Origin: Candidatus Woesearchaeota archaeon
GTDB lineage: Archaea > Nanobdellota > Nanobdellia > Woesearchaeales > GW2011-AR4
Reading direction: 5' to 3'
Assembly: GCA_016185875.1 (NCBI GenBank)
Contig: JACPMS010000022.1
Span: forward strand, 1-18,951
Length of the DNA: 18,951 bases
Part shown: piece after piece, positions 4,601-12,248 of the stretch
How positions within the stretch are numbered: position 1 is the stretch's first letter
Layout of the letters: the number at the start of each line of letters is the position of its first letter
Position numbers and translations under genes: made by a program
Notes under the pieces: generated by a model
Database searches by the model: none
Told to the model about the DNA's origin: nothing
The model's input: only the letters and a program-made list of their open reading frames with translations

Positions 4601-6205
4601 CTAGAGTTTTTTAACTTGCTCCTCGATTTCCCCAATCGCCTTGTCTTGCTCAGGCTTTCCCTTGAATTTGCCCTTAGCATTCAAGGATATGACAATATAC
4701 ATAATAAGAACTATGGCTGCAATCACTGCCAGCACAATGGCGCTTATTTTCAAAGTTTTCCTGTTAAAAAATCCAGGTTTTGGCTTTTCTGTAATTGTTA
4801 TAACTTTCTCTGCAGTTTTATTATCAGATTGGGTTTTTGCGACTGTTTCTTCCATCTTTGTTTCTTGTTGTATTTGAGAATTATCCCTAGTTGATATGTT
4901 AGCTGTTGTACCATTAAATGATTTTAATTTTAGCTCTATGGATTTGTTCAGGGTTTTGACAACTCCCATAAAATTATATTCAACAGTAAGATTAAGCTCA
5001 ATGGTTTTATTGCCGGATTCCTCAATTAAATTCTTTTGCGCAATTAATGTATTGCTTATTATTGTATAAGACTCATTTGGCACAAGCTTGTCAAGGCTTT
5101 GCTCTATTTCATTGTTCTCTGTGGCATCCAGCCTTGCTTTTATGCCAGTCAGCGCATAAATTCTGCTCGGATTCTTGAGCTTTGCAACAACTATGAATTT
5201 TTGCCCTGGCATCAATTCAGGATATTCTGCACTGAAGTTCAGCAGCAGTTTTGGCTCCACGGCATTTATAAAAGTGTAATTCTCAATTTTGTCGCTAATG
5301 CCTTTTATCGCATAAGCAAAGCTCTGCTCTATTGGATTACTGCCTTCAGAAGATGCCTCAAGATATAGTGAATAATTAAAAAAAGAATTTGGCTCCAATG
5401 TCAAGCTGCGCTTCAGCATATTAAACTCTTTGCTAAAATCCGGAGTATTCCGAAGAATGTTTGTATTGCTTGGCAGTTCAATTGCTATAAGCACATCAAT
5501 CTTTTCATCTTTGTTAATGTTTTGCAGCGACATATTGAGGTAAAAAGGCTGTTTCACTTCAACATCTTTGTCAACAATCTGGCTTGCCTTCAGCTGCTTT
5601 GGAAGCACTGTTATTGCAACAGCATCTGTAATCTTTTTTTCAGTTTCAAATCCATTAAAATAACTTAGATTTCCTGCCTTTGGCTGGAGGGAGCCCTGCC
5701 ATGTTAACTGGTTTCCATCTAGAACACAACCTTTGACCTCTTTTATGGAAAAATTAGCTATGCCATAATTAAACAGAATATTAGTAATGTCAAATTCAGT
5801 AGGATTTGTTATTGTTACTGTCAGCTCAGCTGATTCGCCTTGCAGTAGTGTATTGCTGGTCGCCTTGCTTGTTGCCGATAGGCTGCCTGTGAGCTTGTAT
5901 ATGGTTGCATAAATTTCATAATAATACACATAGGTAGTTATGTTCTTGTAGGAAAAATTAGCTCTCTCTATGCACACTCTGAATACGGGGTTTGATTTGC
6001 ATGCCCCATTCTCCACAATCAAGCCTGTTGCAGGAGTCTGCACAAACACCTTGTTGCTGTTTTCATCATAAGTAAACCTGAATGTGCTTCCATCAATGGC
6101 TTTGTCTGTGTCTGTTATGACCGTGCCTGCGAAGATTTTAGTTTCAGCAGCGGCTATCGGCAAAAACAGCAATAAGATAGAAAAAATTATTATCAGGTTT
6201 TTCAT
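4601..6205 (-). CDS. Secreted surface protein with Ig-like repeats and C-terminal membrane anchor
   Basis: A 534-residue protein with a Sec signal peptide (residues 1-20, cleavage likely after AAA) and a long beta-rich extracellular part. One membrane helix near 485-510 (rich in Ile/Val/Ala) and a short Lys/Glu-rich cytoplasmic tail follow. The extracellular part holds three or four stretches with the pattern of COG1470/COG1361 or CARDB-like domains: GESAELTVTITNPTEFDITN near 120-140, and MPGQKFIVVAKLKNPSRIYA near 340. Many NxS/T sequons (for example NFS, NIT, NMS, NYS, NLS, NES, NKT) suggest heavy N-glycosylation, usual for archaeal envelope proteins. It may be an S-layer-associated or receptor-like protein. 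TTAAATATA at 6231-6239 serves as the promoter about 30 bp upstream. No catalytic motif is visible. Confidence 0.75.
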   Translation of the reverse strand: MKNLIIIFSILLLFLPIAAAETKIFAGTVITDTDKAIDGSTFRFTYDENSNKVFVQTPATGLIVENGACKSNPVFRVCIERANFSYKNITTYVYYYEIYATIYKLTGSLSATSKATSNTLLQGESAELTVTITNPTEFDITNILFNYGIANFSIKEVKGCVLDGNQLTWQGSLQPKAGNLSYFNGFETEKKITDAVAITVLPKQLKASQIVDKDVEVKQPFYLNMSLQNINKDEKIDVLIAIELPSNTNILRNTPDFSKEFNMLKRSLTLEPNSFFNYSLYLEASSEGSNPIEQSFAYAIKGISDKIENYTFINAVEPKLLLNFSAEYPELMPGQKFIVVAKLKNPSRIYALTGIKARLDATENNEIEQSLDKLVPNESYTIISNTLIAQKNLIEESGNKTIELNLTVEYNFMGVVKTLNKSIELKLKSFNGTTANISTRDNSQIQQETKMEETVAKTQSDNKTAEKVITITEKPKPGFFNRKTLKISAIVLAVIAAIVLIMYIVISLNAKGKFKGKPEQDKAIGEIEEQVKKL

Positions 6206-6255
6206 AAGTTTAGTATTTTAATCATAATATTTAAATATAGCTATTGAAGCAATAT

Positions 6256-7074
6256 TTATTCAAACACTTTCTGCCAGTTCATGTAGATGTTGTTTGCTAC
6301 TTCATTCATGTCCATCTGCTTCAGCTCTGCGATCTTGTTATAGCTCTCAACCACAAAAGCAGGCTCGTTCCACTGAGTTGCATGCAAGCCATTCGCATGC
6401 TCGCGTTCAACGTCTTTGTAAGGGCTTAAGTATGGCGCATCTGTCTCGCAGAATAATTGTGAGATTGGCACATTCTTAACAATGTCCTGAAACTGCTGGC
6501 TCCTCACAACAATTGTCGGCGCAGTTAAAAACCATCCATTGCCTGCAATTCTATTGACAAGAGGCTTTTTGCCTGATAAGCAGTGCATAATAATTTTTTT
6601 GTTTTTTTAGGATTCCAGCATTTCAACGCATTTCAGTTCAGCCTTTCTTGAATGAACAACAATCGGCTTTTTCAGCTCTTCTGCAAGCTTTATCATCTTC
6701 TCAAAATCTTCAATCTGCTGCCTGTCCTCTCCATTGACAAAGTCGAGCCCAACTTCGCTAACTGCAACTATGCTATTTTTGTTTTTCCTTATAAAATCAA
6801 TCTCCTCATCAACATCAAAATCAGCAACCTTTAATGGATATTCTCCGCTTTCAATCTCTTTCTTCAAAGCGCTTCTTGGATAAAGCCCCATTGCGCATTT
6901 CACAATGTCGTATTTTTTAGAAAGCTCCAAGCATATCCTATTTGTCTCTGGATTGATGCCGTTTGTTAATATATGCTTCAAGCCAGCAATTCTTGCCCTG
7001 TCTATTATCTCATCTATTTTATTGATTAGCAAAGAATGGTCTAAATGAGTGTGTATGTCAACTAGTAGTTTCAT
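6256..7074 (-). pseudogene. TatD family metal-dependent nuclease, interrupted by an in-frame TAA
   Basis: One continuous frame of 272 codons encodes a complete TatD-type TIM-barrel hydrolase except for a TAA at codon 156 (6609-6607). All metal ligands flank the break in the same frame: DIHTHLDH (His8, His10), SEVGLDF (Glu107), VVHSRKAE (His141), then after the stop MHCLSG (His164) and CETDAPYLSP (Asp212). The junction reads CVEMLES-stop-KNKKIIMHC, where homologs have a residue such as Leu, so TTA to TAA is the simplest change. The first part alone lacks half of the active site. TatD enzymes are 3'-5' exonucleases or phosphoesterases acting in DNA repair and turnover. A sequencing error or readthrough are the alternatives to a real pseudogene. 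Confidence 0.85.
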
Positions 7075-7098
7075 TTTTAGGGTGCATTTTTAATAAAG

Positions 7099-7106
7099 TT
7101 TAAATA
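7099..7106 (-). promoter_or_regulatory. TATA box for the tatD frame
   Basis: TATTTAAA on the minus strand lies about 29 bp before the ATG at 7074. The same palindromic AT stretch could also act toward the plus strand. Confidence 0.4.
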
Positions 7107-7205
7107 ACTATTGAGTTTGCTCGGTAATATGGGTGCAGTAAGAAACAAAGGAGCATAAATTTTGATGGAGTTCTTTAAGATGGCTATGTTGGTTATTTTT
7201 TATTG

Positions 7206-7338
7206 TCAAAAACCACCAATCAGTCGAATGCGAGAGTTCGCTCTCGCTCGCTCATCTCACTGGTGGCATGGTTACTTATCATGATATTTCAGTGGTTTTG
7301 GACACTACAAAATTCCACTTATTTGTGGTGGTTTTTGA
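7206..7338 (+). repeat. Inverted repeat A (13 bp arms)
   Basis: TCAAAAACCACCA at 7206-7218 is the exact reverse complement of TGGTGGTTTTTGA at 7326-7338. The CCACCA part can also pair with TGGTGG at 7261-7266, closing the smaller palindromic element instead. Confidence 0.7.
7221..7266 (+). repeat. Palindromic dispersed repeat, copy 2, with TTCG-capped hairpin
   Basis: It starts CAG-T-CGAATGCGAG as in the tRNA copy (1889-1933) and ends GCTCATCTCACTGG. The core GCGAGAG (7230-7236) pairs perfectly with CTCTCGC (7241-7247) around a TTCG tetraloop, and outer CCACCA/TGGTGG arms can close it. The cores of the two copies differ in sequence but both form strong hairpins. Confidence 0.55.
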
Positions 7339-7404
7339 GCACATCTAAATTCCATGCAACGTTCAGCTATACATAGGCCACTTATGAAACCTAAGTGGAA
7401 TTTT
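7309..7404 (+). repeat. Inverted repeat B (13 bp arms)
   Basis: AAAATTCCACTTA at 7309-7321 is the exact reverse complement of TAAGTGGAATTTT at 7392-7404. Its left arm lies within inverted repeat A. Confidence 0.7.
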
Positions 7405-7527
7405 GATGTTTGAAAAAAGTTTTTAAATTAATGCGTTGTGTAAGATAGAAAATATTAAAATGGGCATAAAATTTGCATGAAATAAAACAAATACCAAAAT
7501 TAATAATGAACAAATTGGAATCCAAAA

Positions 7528-8292
7528 ATGGCATCAATCCAGCAAATCAAATCAATGAAGGGAAAGCAAAAAATAGTCATGCTTACAGCCTATGACTTTC
7601 CAACAGCAAGATTAATGGACGATATTGTCGACATCATTCTTGTAGGAGATTCTCTTGGCATGGTTGTATTGGGCTATGAAAACACAACAAAAGTGACTAT
7701 GCAGGACATGGCAAGGGCAACTGAATCAGTTGCAAGAGGAGCAAAAAATGCACTGATTGTTGGAGACATGCCTGTTGGAACTTACAAAAATGAAAAAGAC
7801 GCATTAAAAAATGCAAATTTGCTGCTTAAAGCAGGCGCTCATGCTGTCAAGATAGAAAACAAGCCCGAGATTGCGGAATTTCTTGTTAAGAATGACATTG
7901 AGGTTATGGGCCATATTGGATTGACTCCACAAACAATAACCAACTTCAAGGTTCAGGGCAAAAATGAGGAAGATGCAAAGAAGCTGCTTGAAGAGGCTGA
8001 AGCAATGGACAAAGCAAAATGTTTTTCGCTTGTCCTTGAGTGCATTCCAATGCAGTTGGCAGAGAAAATAACAAAATCAATTTCAATGCCCACGATTGGC
8101 ATAGGCGCTGGAATACATTGCGACGGGCAGGTTTTGGTAACACATGACATTCTGGGGCTTTTTGACGCATTTAAGCCGAAATTTGTCAAGAGATATGCAA
8201 ACTTGAGCGATATTATGAAAAAGTCTTTTGAGCAGTATGCAAAGGAAGTGAGGGAAGCAAAATTTCCAAGCGATGAATACTCATTCCATTGA
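7528..8292 (+). CDS. panB: 3-methyl-2-oxobutanoate hydroxymethyltransferase
   Basis: A 254-residue ketopantoate hydroxymethyltransferase (EC 2.1.2.11), the usual family length. It transfers a hydroxymethyl group from methylene-tetrahydrofolate (or the archaeal pterin) to 2-oxoisovalerate, the first committed step to pantoate. Clear motifs are MLTAYDFPTA (18-27), LVGDSLGM with metal ligand Asp41, LIVGDMPVGTY with Asp80, AVKIE (Lys108, Glu110), GHIGLTPQ (128-135), the catalytic Glu171 in VLECIP, and TIGIGAGIHCDGQVLV (189-204). It heads the CoA gene group, and coaBC follows 42 bp after its stop with its own TATA box. I am sure of the assignment. Confidence 0.97.
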   Translation: MASIQQIKSMKGKQKIVMLTAYDFPTARLMDDIVDIILVGDSLGMVVLGYENTTKVTMQDMARATESVARGAKNALIVGDMPVGTYKNEKDALKNANLLLKAGAHAVKIENKPEIAEFLVKNDIEVMGHIGLTPQTITNFKVQGKNEEDAKKLLEEAEAMDKAKCFSLVLECIPMQLAEKITKSISMPTIGIGAGIHCDGQVLVTHDILGLFDAFKPKFVKRYANLSDIMKKSFEQYAKEVREAKFPSDEYSFH

Positions 8293-8302
8293 TTAAACAA
8301 AC

Positions 8303-8310
8303 TTTATAAA
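8303..8310 (+). promoter_or_regulatory. TATA box deciding the coaBC start
   Basis: TTTATAAA is centred 28 bp before the ATG at 8335 and 22 bp before the in-frame TTG at 8329. The spacing favours the ATG. Confidence 0.55.
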
Positions 8311-8334
8311 CCATTATTTTCTCTTCATTTGTAT

Positions 8335-9576
8335 ATGGACAACTCGATTTTCCAAAACAAAACAATAGTCATTGGAATAACAGGCGGAATTGCTTGCTAC
8401 AAAGCATTGGACTTAATTAGAGAATTGCGTAATTCAGGTTCAAGAGTTTATGTGATTATGACAAAACATGCAACCCATCTTGTTGATATTGAAGATTTTG
8501 AAAAAGCCAGCAATAATGAAGTCCAAACAGATTTGTTCCATCCAAAAATAGACTACAAAGACTACATCAGAAAGAACAGGGAGATAAAGCACATATCACT
8601 GGCAGACACTGCTGACTTGTTTTTGATTGTGCCTGCAACAGCCAACATAATCGGCAAGATAGCAAATGGCATTGCTGATGACTTATTGTCAACATCCATA
8701 ACAGCGACGATTGCGCCTGTTTTGATATGCCCGGCAATGAATGTCAAGATGTGGAAAAACCCGATTGTGCAGGAAAACGTGAAAAAATTAAAAAAATTAA
8801 GCTATCATTTTGCAGAGCCAGAGTACGGCGAGCTTGCATGCGGCTACAAAGGCGTTGGCAGGCTTGTAAATTTGAAGAGAATTGCAGAAAGAATTGGATT
8901 GTTGTTAATGCAAAGAAATGACTTCAAAAATAAAAAAATTCTAGTGACTGCAGGCGCAACTGTTGAGGAGATAGACCCAGTACGAATCATAACAAACAAA
9001 TCCTCAGGCAAGATGGGAGCATGCATCGCAGAGCAGGCTTTTTTAAGAGGGGCTGATGTTGTTTTGCTAAGGGCGCACAGCTCGATTGAGCCGAATTTTA
9101 ACGTAAAAGAGGAAAAATTCACAGGTGTCGATGGTTTATTCAATAAAATCAAAAAAAACATTAAAAATGTAAATATTGTAATCCATTCTGCTGCTGTTTC
9201 CGACTTTGCAGTCAACAACAAAAAAAATATGAAAATAAAAAGCACGAAAGAGCTTCGCCTTGAATTGAGCCCGACAACAAAAATATTCGAAAAACTGAAA
9301 AAAATGAATAAAAAAATCTTCCTAGTTGGGTTCAAGGCAGAGCATAATGTTGCGCAAAAGGAATTGATAGGCAGCGCCTATGCCATTCTGAAAAAGGCAA
9401 ATGCGGACTTGGTTGTGGCAAATGACATAGGCAAAAAAGGAAGGGGCTTTGATGTTGACACAAACGAGGTTTTTGTTGTTGATAAAAAGAGGAGCGTGAA
9501 CCACATCAGGCTGGCTGACAAGAGGATAGTTGCTGATAAGATATTGGATATTATAGCGGACAGGCTAATAAAATGA
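8335..9576 (+). CDS. coaBC: Bifunctional phosphopantothenoylcysteine decarboxylase / phosphopantothenate-cysteine ligase
   Basis: A 413-residue fusion protein of the usual CoaBC layout; I choose the ATG at 8335 over the TTG at 8329 because of the TATA spacing. The N-terminal CoaC flavoprotein (about 1-190) has GITGGIACYKAL (14-25), the catalytic His86 in KHISLADTAD, IVPATAN, the PAMN motif (133-136) and the flap Cys169 in GELACGYKGVGRL. The C-terminal CoaB part (about 198-413) has ILVTAGATVEEIDPVRI and TNKSSGKMG, then IHSAAVSDF, KIKS, VGFKAEH and VVANDIG. The protein couples cysteine to 4'-phosphopantothenate (CTP-dependent in bacteria) and decarboxylates the product to 4'-phosphopantetheine. 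Its last 4 bases overlap the pantoate kinase start (ATGA), showing translational coupling. Confidence 0.96.
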   Translation: MDNSIFQNKTIVIGITGGIACYKALDLIRELRNSGSRVYVIMTKHATHLVDIEDFEKASNNEVQTDLFHPKIDYKDYIRKNREIKHISLADTADLFLIVPATANIIGKIANGIADDLLSTSITATIAPVLICPAMNVKMWKNPIVQENVKKLKKLSYHFAEPEYGELACGYKGVGRLVNLKRIAERIGLLLMQRNDFKNKKILVTAGATVEEIDPVRIITNKSSGKMGACIAEQAFLRGADVVLLRAHSSIEPNFNVKEEKFTGVDGLFNKIKKNIKNVNIVIHSAAVSDFAVNNKKNMKIKSTKELRLELSPTTKIFEKLKKMNKKIFLVGFKAEHNVAQKELIGSAYAILKKANADLVVANDIGKKGRGFDVDTNEVFVVDKKRSVNHIRLADKRIVADKILDIIADRLIK

Positions 9577-10412
9577 ATTCTCAAGCACAAGCATTTGCGC
9601 CTGCAAACATGAGCTGCATCTTCAGTATTTTTGAACATAAAAATCCAAGATGGATGGGCTCGCAAGGTGTTGGATTCACCCTAAATGAAGGTGTTGCTGT
9701 CAGCGCAGCAAAAGCAGAAAGAACAGAGGTTGTTTTCGATAATGTTTCAATAAATTTTCCAACTGTAAAAAGTGTTGTCGACGAATTAACAAAAGAAAAG
9801 CTAAGAATTTGCATTAAATCGAAATTGCCTCTTGGCTGCGGTTTTGGATTAAGCGGCGCAAGTGCGCTGGCAACTGCATATGCCGTTAACAAGCTGTTGA
9901 AATTAAGGAAATCAAATAAGGAGCTGGCAGTAATTGCCCACATTGCCGAAGTCGAAAACAAAACAGGCCTGGGCGATGTTGTAAATCAGTACTACGGTGG
10001 CTTTTGCGTAAAGTTAAAGCCAAGTTCCCATTTCATCATCAAAAGATTGCATATAAATAATGTAGATGTCTACTGCAGGTATTTTAGTGGGATAAACACA
10101 AAATCAATAATCGCAAATCCAAGGCTAAAGGCTAAAATAAACAAGGCTGCTGCTCACGCATTAAACAAAATCAAAACGCTCTTAAATCAAAAAAATAAAA
10201 CAAAATTCAGCGACATTATCAAAATATCGAAAGAATTTGCATTCAATAGTAAATTGTTAAAGAACAAAAGAACAATAGGCACAATAAGAAACATAGAAAA
10301 GAATGATGGTACTGCTTCGATGATAATGCTCGGCAATGCTGTTTTCAGCAATAAGCCTTTTAAGGGGGCTATAAGATTAAAAATAATCGATAAAGGAGCG
10401 CATTTATCATGA
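9573..10412 (+). CDS. Archaeal pantoate kinase (PoK), GHMP superfamily
   Basis: A 279-residue GHMP kinase of the COG1829 type. The family phosphorylates pantoate with ATP to 4-phosphopantoate, the archaeal route in place of bacterial pantothenate synthetase and pantothenate kinase. The GHMP ATP-binding loop is PLGCGFGLSGASAL (86-99). The N-terminus (AFAPANMSCIFSIFE) and VENKTGLGDVVNQYYGGF (near 135-152) are characteristic of PoK, as is the neighbouring phosphopantothenate synthetase. It overlaps coaBC by 4 bp and the next gene by 4 bp. The second half is very Lys/Asn-rich and AT-rich, consistent with drift in this genome. Confidence 0.92.
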   Translation: MNSQAQAFAPANMSCIFSIFEHKNPRWMGSQGVGFTLNEGVAVSAAKAERTEVVFDNVSINFPTVKSVVDELTKEKLRICIKSKLPLGCGFGLSGASALATAYAVNKLLKLRKSNKELAVIAHIAEVENKTGLGDVVNQYYGGFCVKLKPSSHFIIKRLHINNVDVYCRYFSGINTKSIIANPRLKAKINKAAAHALNKIKTLLNQKNKTKFSDIIKISKEFAFNSKLLKNKRTIGTIRNIEKNDGTASMIMLGNAVFSNKPFKGAIRLKIIDKGAHLS

Positions 10413-11140
10413 CAGTTCCAAAATCGCACCCCCGCTATGAATCATTAAGAATAAGGGATTTAATAGTTGAAGGTGTCGAGAAAGGCATTACATCACTTCA
10501 TGGGCTAACTGCGCATGGCAGGGGAGAGGCTTTTGATTACCTGCTTGGAGAGAAAACGCATGATTTTGCAATAAAATCAATTGAGGCTGCTGCTTCTATG
10601 CTCTTAACGGCTAAGCACCCAGTAATTTCAGTCAATGGCAATGCCGCCGCTTTAGTTTCGAAAGAATTAGGCAGATTATCAAAAATAATACCCGCTCCAT
10701 TGGAAATCAATATTTTTCACGCATCAAAAAAACGAGAATTAAAAATCAAAAATCATTTAATTGAAAACTGTGCGGAAAGAGTTTTATTGCCAAATAAGAA
10801 ATATCAAATAAAATTCCTAGATTCAAACAGGAAATATGTAAACCCAAATGGAATTCTGGAAGCAGATGTTGTTTTTGTTCCATTAGAGGACGGCGACAGG
10901 ACAGAGGCATTGATTAAAAATGGAAAAAAAGTCATAACTATCGATTTAAACCCATTGTCGAGAACATCCCAAAAGGCAAAAATAACGATTGTAGATAATA
11001 TCGTAAGGGCAATGCCTTTATTAATGAAAACAATAAAAAAATTTGAGAAATATGATAATAACAAATTAGAAGAAATAATAAAAAATTATAACAATAAAAA
11101 GGTATTGGAAGATGCCCTCAAAACCATTAAAAAACTATAA
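10409..11140 (+). CDS. 4-phosphopantoate--beta-alanine ligase (archaeal phosphopantothenate synthetase)
   Basis: A 243-residue member of the COG1701/DUF137 family, which condenses 4-phosphopantoate with beta-alanine using ATP (EC 6.3.2.36). The N-terminus is diagnostic: PKSHPRYESLRIRDLIVEG, followed by GITSLHGLTAHGRGEAFDYL. VISVNGNAAAL (about 73-83) is the nucleotide-binding region, and ADVVFVPLEDGDRTEALI and TIDLNPLSRTSQKA are also typical. It overlaps pantoate kinase by 4 bp (ATGA), and its 3' end overlaps the convergent HAD gene by 6 bp. With panB, coaBC and pantoate kinase it gives most of the pathway to 4'-phosphopantetheine; ketopantoate reductase and a beta-alanine source are not in the window. 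Confidence 0.94.
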   Translation: MTVPKSHPRYESLRIRDLIVEGVEKGITSLHGLTAHGRGEAFDYLLGEKTHDFAIKSIEAAASMLLTAKHPVISVNGNAAALVSKELGRLSKIIPAPLEINIFHASKKRELKIKNHLIENCAERVLLPNKKYQIKFLDSNRKYVNPNGILEADVVFVPLEDGDRTEALIKNGKKVITIDLNPLSRTSQKAKITIVDNIVRAMPLLMKTIKKFEKYDNNKLEEIIKNYNNKKVLEDALKTIKKL

Positions 11141-11791
11141 AATAAATTTCAAAACTTCCCTCAAATCCTTTTTTTCAATGACAACATCAGCTGCTTTCTT
11201 CAGTTCATCATGCTGGCAGTTGAATGCAATGCCTAGCCCTGCTTCCTGCATAATTTTGAGGTCATTCAAATAGTCTCCTACAAACACGCATTCGCTTAAG
11301 CTAATCTTTTCCCTTTCTGCAATTTTTTTGAGCGCCAACGCCTTAGCGTCCATGTCAAACTCTGTGGCTTCAATTCTTGCCATGTTGCCATTTTTGTCAA
11401 AAAATATTCTGCTTATGAACACATCATCAAAATATTCTTCATAGTTTGGCATCAATTTGTCCAGGATAATGTTTAACGAGCCTGATATTATCGCAAGTTT
11501 AATCCCATTCTTCTTTAATTCGTGCAGTGTGTCTAATGCGCCTTCCATAAGCTTTAGATTGTTTATTGCCTTAAGAAAATCTTCTTTCTTCGCATCTTTT
11601 TCCTTCCAAAGATTTATGTCATGCTCTGCCCACTGCAAATATGTTATTTTGCCGCTGAAAAAAGCGCTTTTAGCATCCTCCCTTTTGTGCTTGTCGGTCT
11701 GGAAGTAGTCATGAAAGATTTGCCATGAAAACTTGACATTGTCTATCAAAGTTCCATCGACATCAAAGCACACCAGCCTGTATTTTTGCAT
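11135..11791 (-). CDS. HAD family phosphatase, phosphoserine-phosphatase-like
   Basis: A 218-residue HAD hydrolase with all four motifs: I, CFDVDGTL (nucleophile Asp10, acid Asp12); II, AIISGSL (about 100-106); III, Lys in DAKALALKKIAE; IV, VFVGDYLNDLKIM. The helical cap between motifs I and II (about 20-90) is the C1 type of SerB. End features such as GIAFNCQHDELKKAAD also match archaeal phosphoserine phosphatase. I infer a small phosphometabolite as substrate; phosphoserine is a guess. ATTTAAATATT at 11817-11827 lies about 30 bp before the ATG. The gene converges on the CoA operon and overlaps its last gene by 6 bp. Confidence 0.85.
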   Translation of the reverse strand: MQKYRLVCFDVDGTLIDNVKFSWQIFHDYFQTDKHKREDAKSAFFSGKITYLQWAEHDINLWKEKDAKKEDFLKAINNLKLMEGALDTLHELKKNGIKLAIISGSLNIILDKLMPNYEEYFDDVFISRIFFDKNGNMARIEATEFDMDAKALALKKIAEREKISLSECVFVGDYLNDLKIMQEAGLGIAFNCQHDELKKAADVVIEKKDLREVLKFIL

Positions 11792-11850
11792 TTTCGCAAT
11801 AGGAGCCGCAGCATCAATTTAAATATTGCCAATTATTGCCGGAAGCGCTT

Positions 11851-12150
11851 TCAGAATTCATCTTTCATGTCATAGAATATTTCGCAAAATTTTTTGGTTG
11901 CGAGCTTAAGCTCCTTCTGGCCTTTTTTTGTGAGCCTGTATTTTTTCATTTTGCCGCTGTTCTTGACCTCCTGTATGAATCCGCTTTGGCTTAATGCCTT
12001 TAAAACAGGGTAAATTGTCCCGGGGCTGGGCTTTGAGCCTTTTCTTTTTTTAATCTCCTGCCTTATCTCCTCTCCTGACAGGTTCTTTTTGCTTATCAAT
12101 TTCAGGACTATAAAGCTCAAAAACCCCCTCATATCGCAGCATGTCCCCAT
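11851..12150 (-). CDS. PadR family transcriptional regulator
   Basis: A 99-residue winged-helix protein. The start is the ATG at 12150 because TATA box TTTATATACT is 26 bp upstream; the longer frame to 12225 would run through that promoter. The PadR N-terminal domain is plain: MRGFLSFIVLKLISKKNLSG (helix 1 and 2), then EEIRQEI, SPGTIYPVLKALSQSGFI (recognition helix) and the wing GKMKKYRLTKKGQKEL, with a final helix for dimerisation. Cys4 and Cys5 near the N-terminus could sense redox state or metal, but this is speculation. The divergent gene's promoter carries two palindromic sites that are good operator candidates, so it probably represses the neighbouring operon and perhaps itself. Confidence 0.9.
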   Translation of the reverse strand: MGTCCDMRGFLSFIVLKLISKKNLSGEEIRQEIKKRKGSKPSPGTIYPVLKALSQSGFIQEVKNSGKMKKYRLTKKGQKELKLATKKFCEIFYDMKDEF

Positions 12151-12170
12151 ATTTGAATAAAATATAAGGT

Positions 12171-12180
12171 AGTATATAAA
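12171..12180 (-). promoter_or_regulatory. TATA box of the padR gene
   Basis: TTTATATACT on the minus strand is centred 26 bp before the ATG at 12150, predicting a leaderless transcript. Confidence 0.6.
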
Positions 12181-12206
12181 TTCTTTATTATTTTCTCTCT
12201 TGAAGA

Positions 12207-12222
12207 TATCGGATAACCAATA
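12207..12222 (+). promoter_or_regulatory. Putative PadR operator, site 1
   Basis: TATCGGATAACCAATA is an imperfect palindrome (TATCG with CAATA) matching site 2 at 14 of 16 bases. It lies directly upstream of the TATA box at 12225-12234 and between the two divergent promoters. Confidence 0.55.
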
Positions 12223-12224
12223 CA

Positions 12225-12234
12225 TTTAAATATA
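12225..12234 (+). promoter_or_regulatory. TATA box of the PadR-divergent operon
   Basis: TTTAAATATA is centred about 50 bp before the ATG at 12279, so transcription should start near 12254 with a roughly 25-nt leader holding GGAGG at 12272-12276. It is flanked by the two operator candidates. Confidence 0.5.
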
Positions 12235-12248
12235 AGCTGCAGTTCACA

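Larger units (their letters stand above)
7107..7527 (+). other. Non-coding region with interlocked inverted repeats
   Basis: About 420 bp between divergent genes have no convincing ORF. The perfect 13-bp inverted repeat A is at 7206-7218 and 7326-7338, and the perfect 13-bp inverted repeat B at 7309-7321 and 7392-7404; B's first arm lies inside the loop of A, so both cannot form as simple nested hairpins. A palindromic dispersed repeat lies at 7221-7266. The panB promoter is probably the AT-rich AAAATTAATAAT near 7495-7506, about 27 bp before its ATG. The region may be a degraded mobile element or a structured RNA. Confidence 0.6.

Noticed and set aside
4558..4680. N-terminal extension of the 122-aa protein
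   Set aside because: The extension is Arg/Ser/Lys low-complexity, overlaps the coding end of the surface-protein gene and crosses the TATA box at 4581-4588.
7164..7283. 39-codon ORF (ATG 7164) with a weak GGAG site, and a 9-codon ORF at 7129
   Set aside because: The 39-codon frame runs through the palindromic repeat (RMREFALARS is simply the repeat translated) and has no recognisable fold; the 9-codon ORF is too short to support although a TATA-like stretch is 25 bp upstream.
8329..8334. TTG start of coaBC
   Set aside because: The TATA box spacing and the in-frame ATG two codons later favour 8335.
8844..9335. 163-codon minus-strand ORF within coaBC
   Set aside because: It is antisense to a well-supported gene and Phe/Ser/Leu-rich as expected of the complement of Lys-rich coding sequence.
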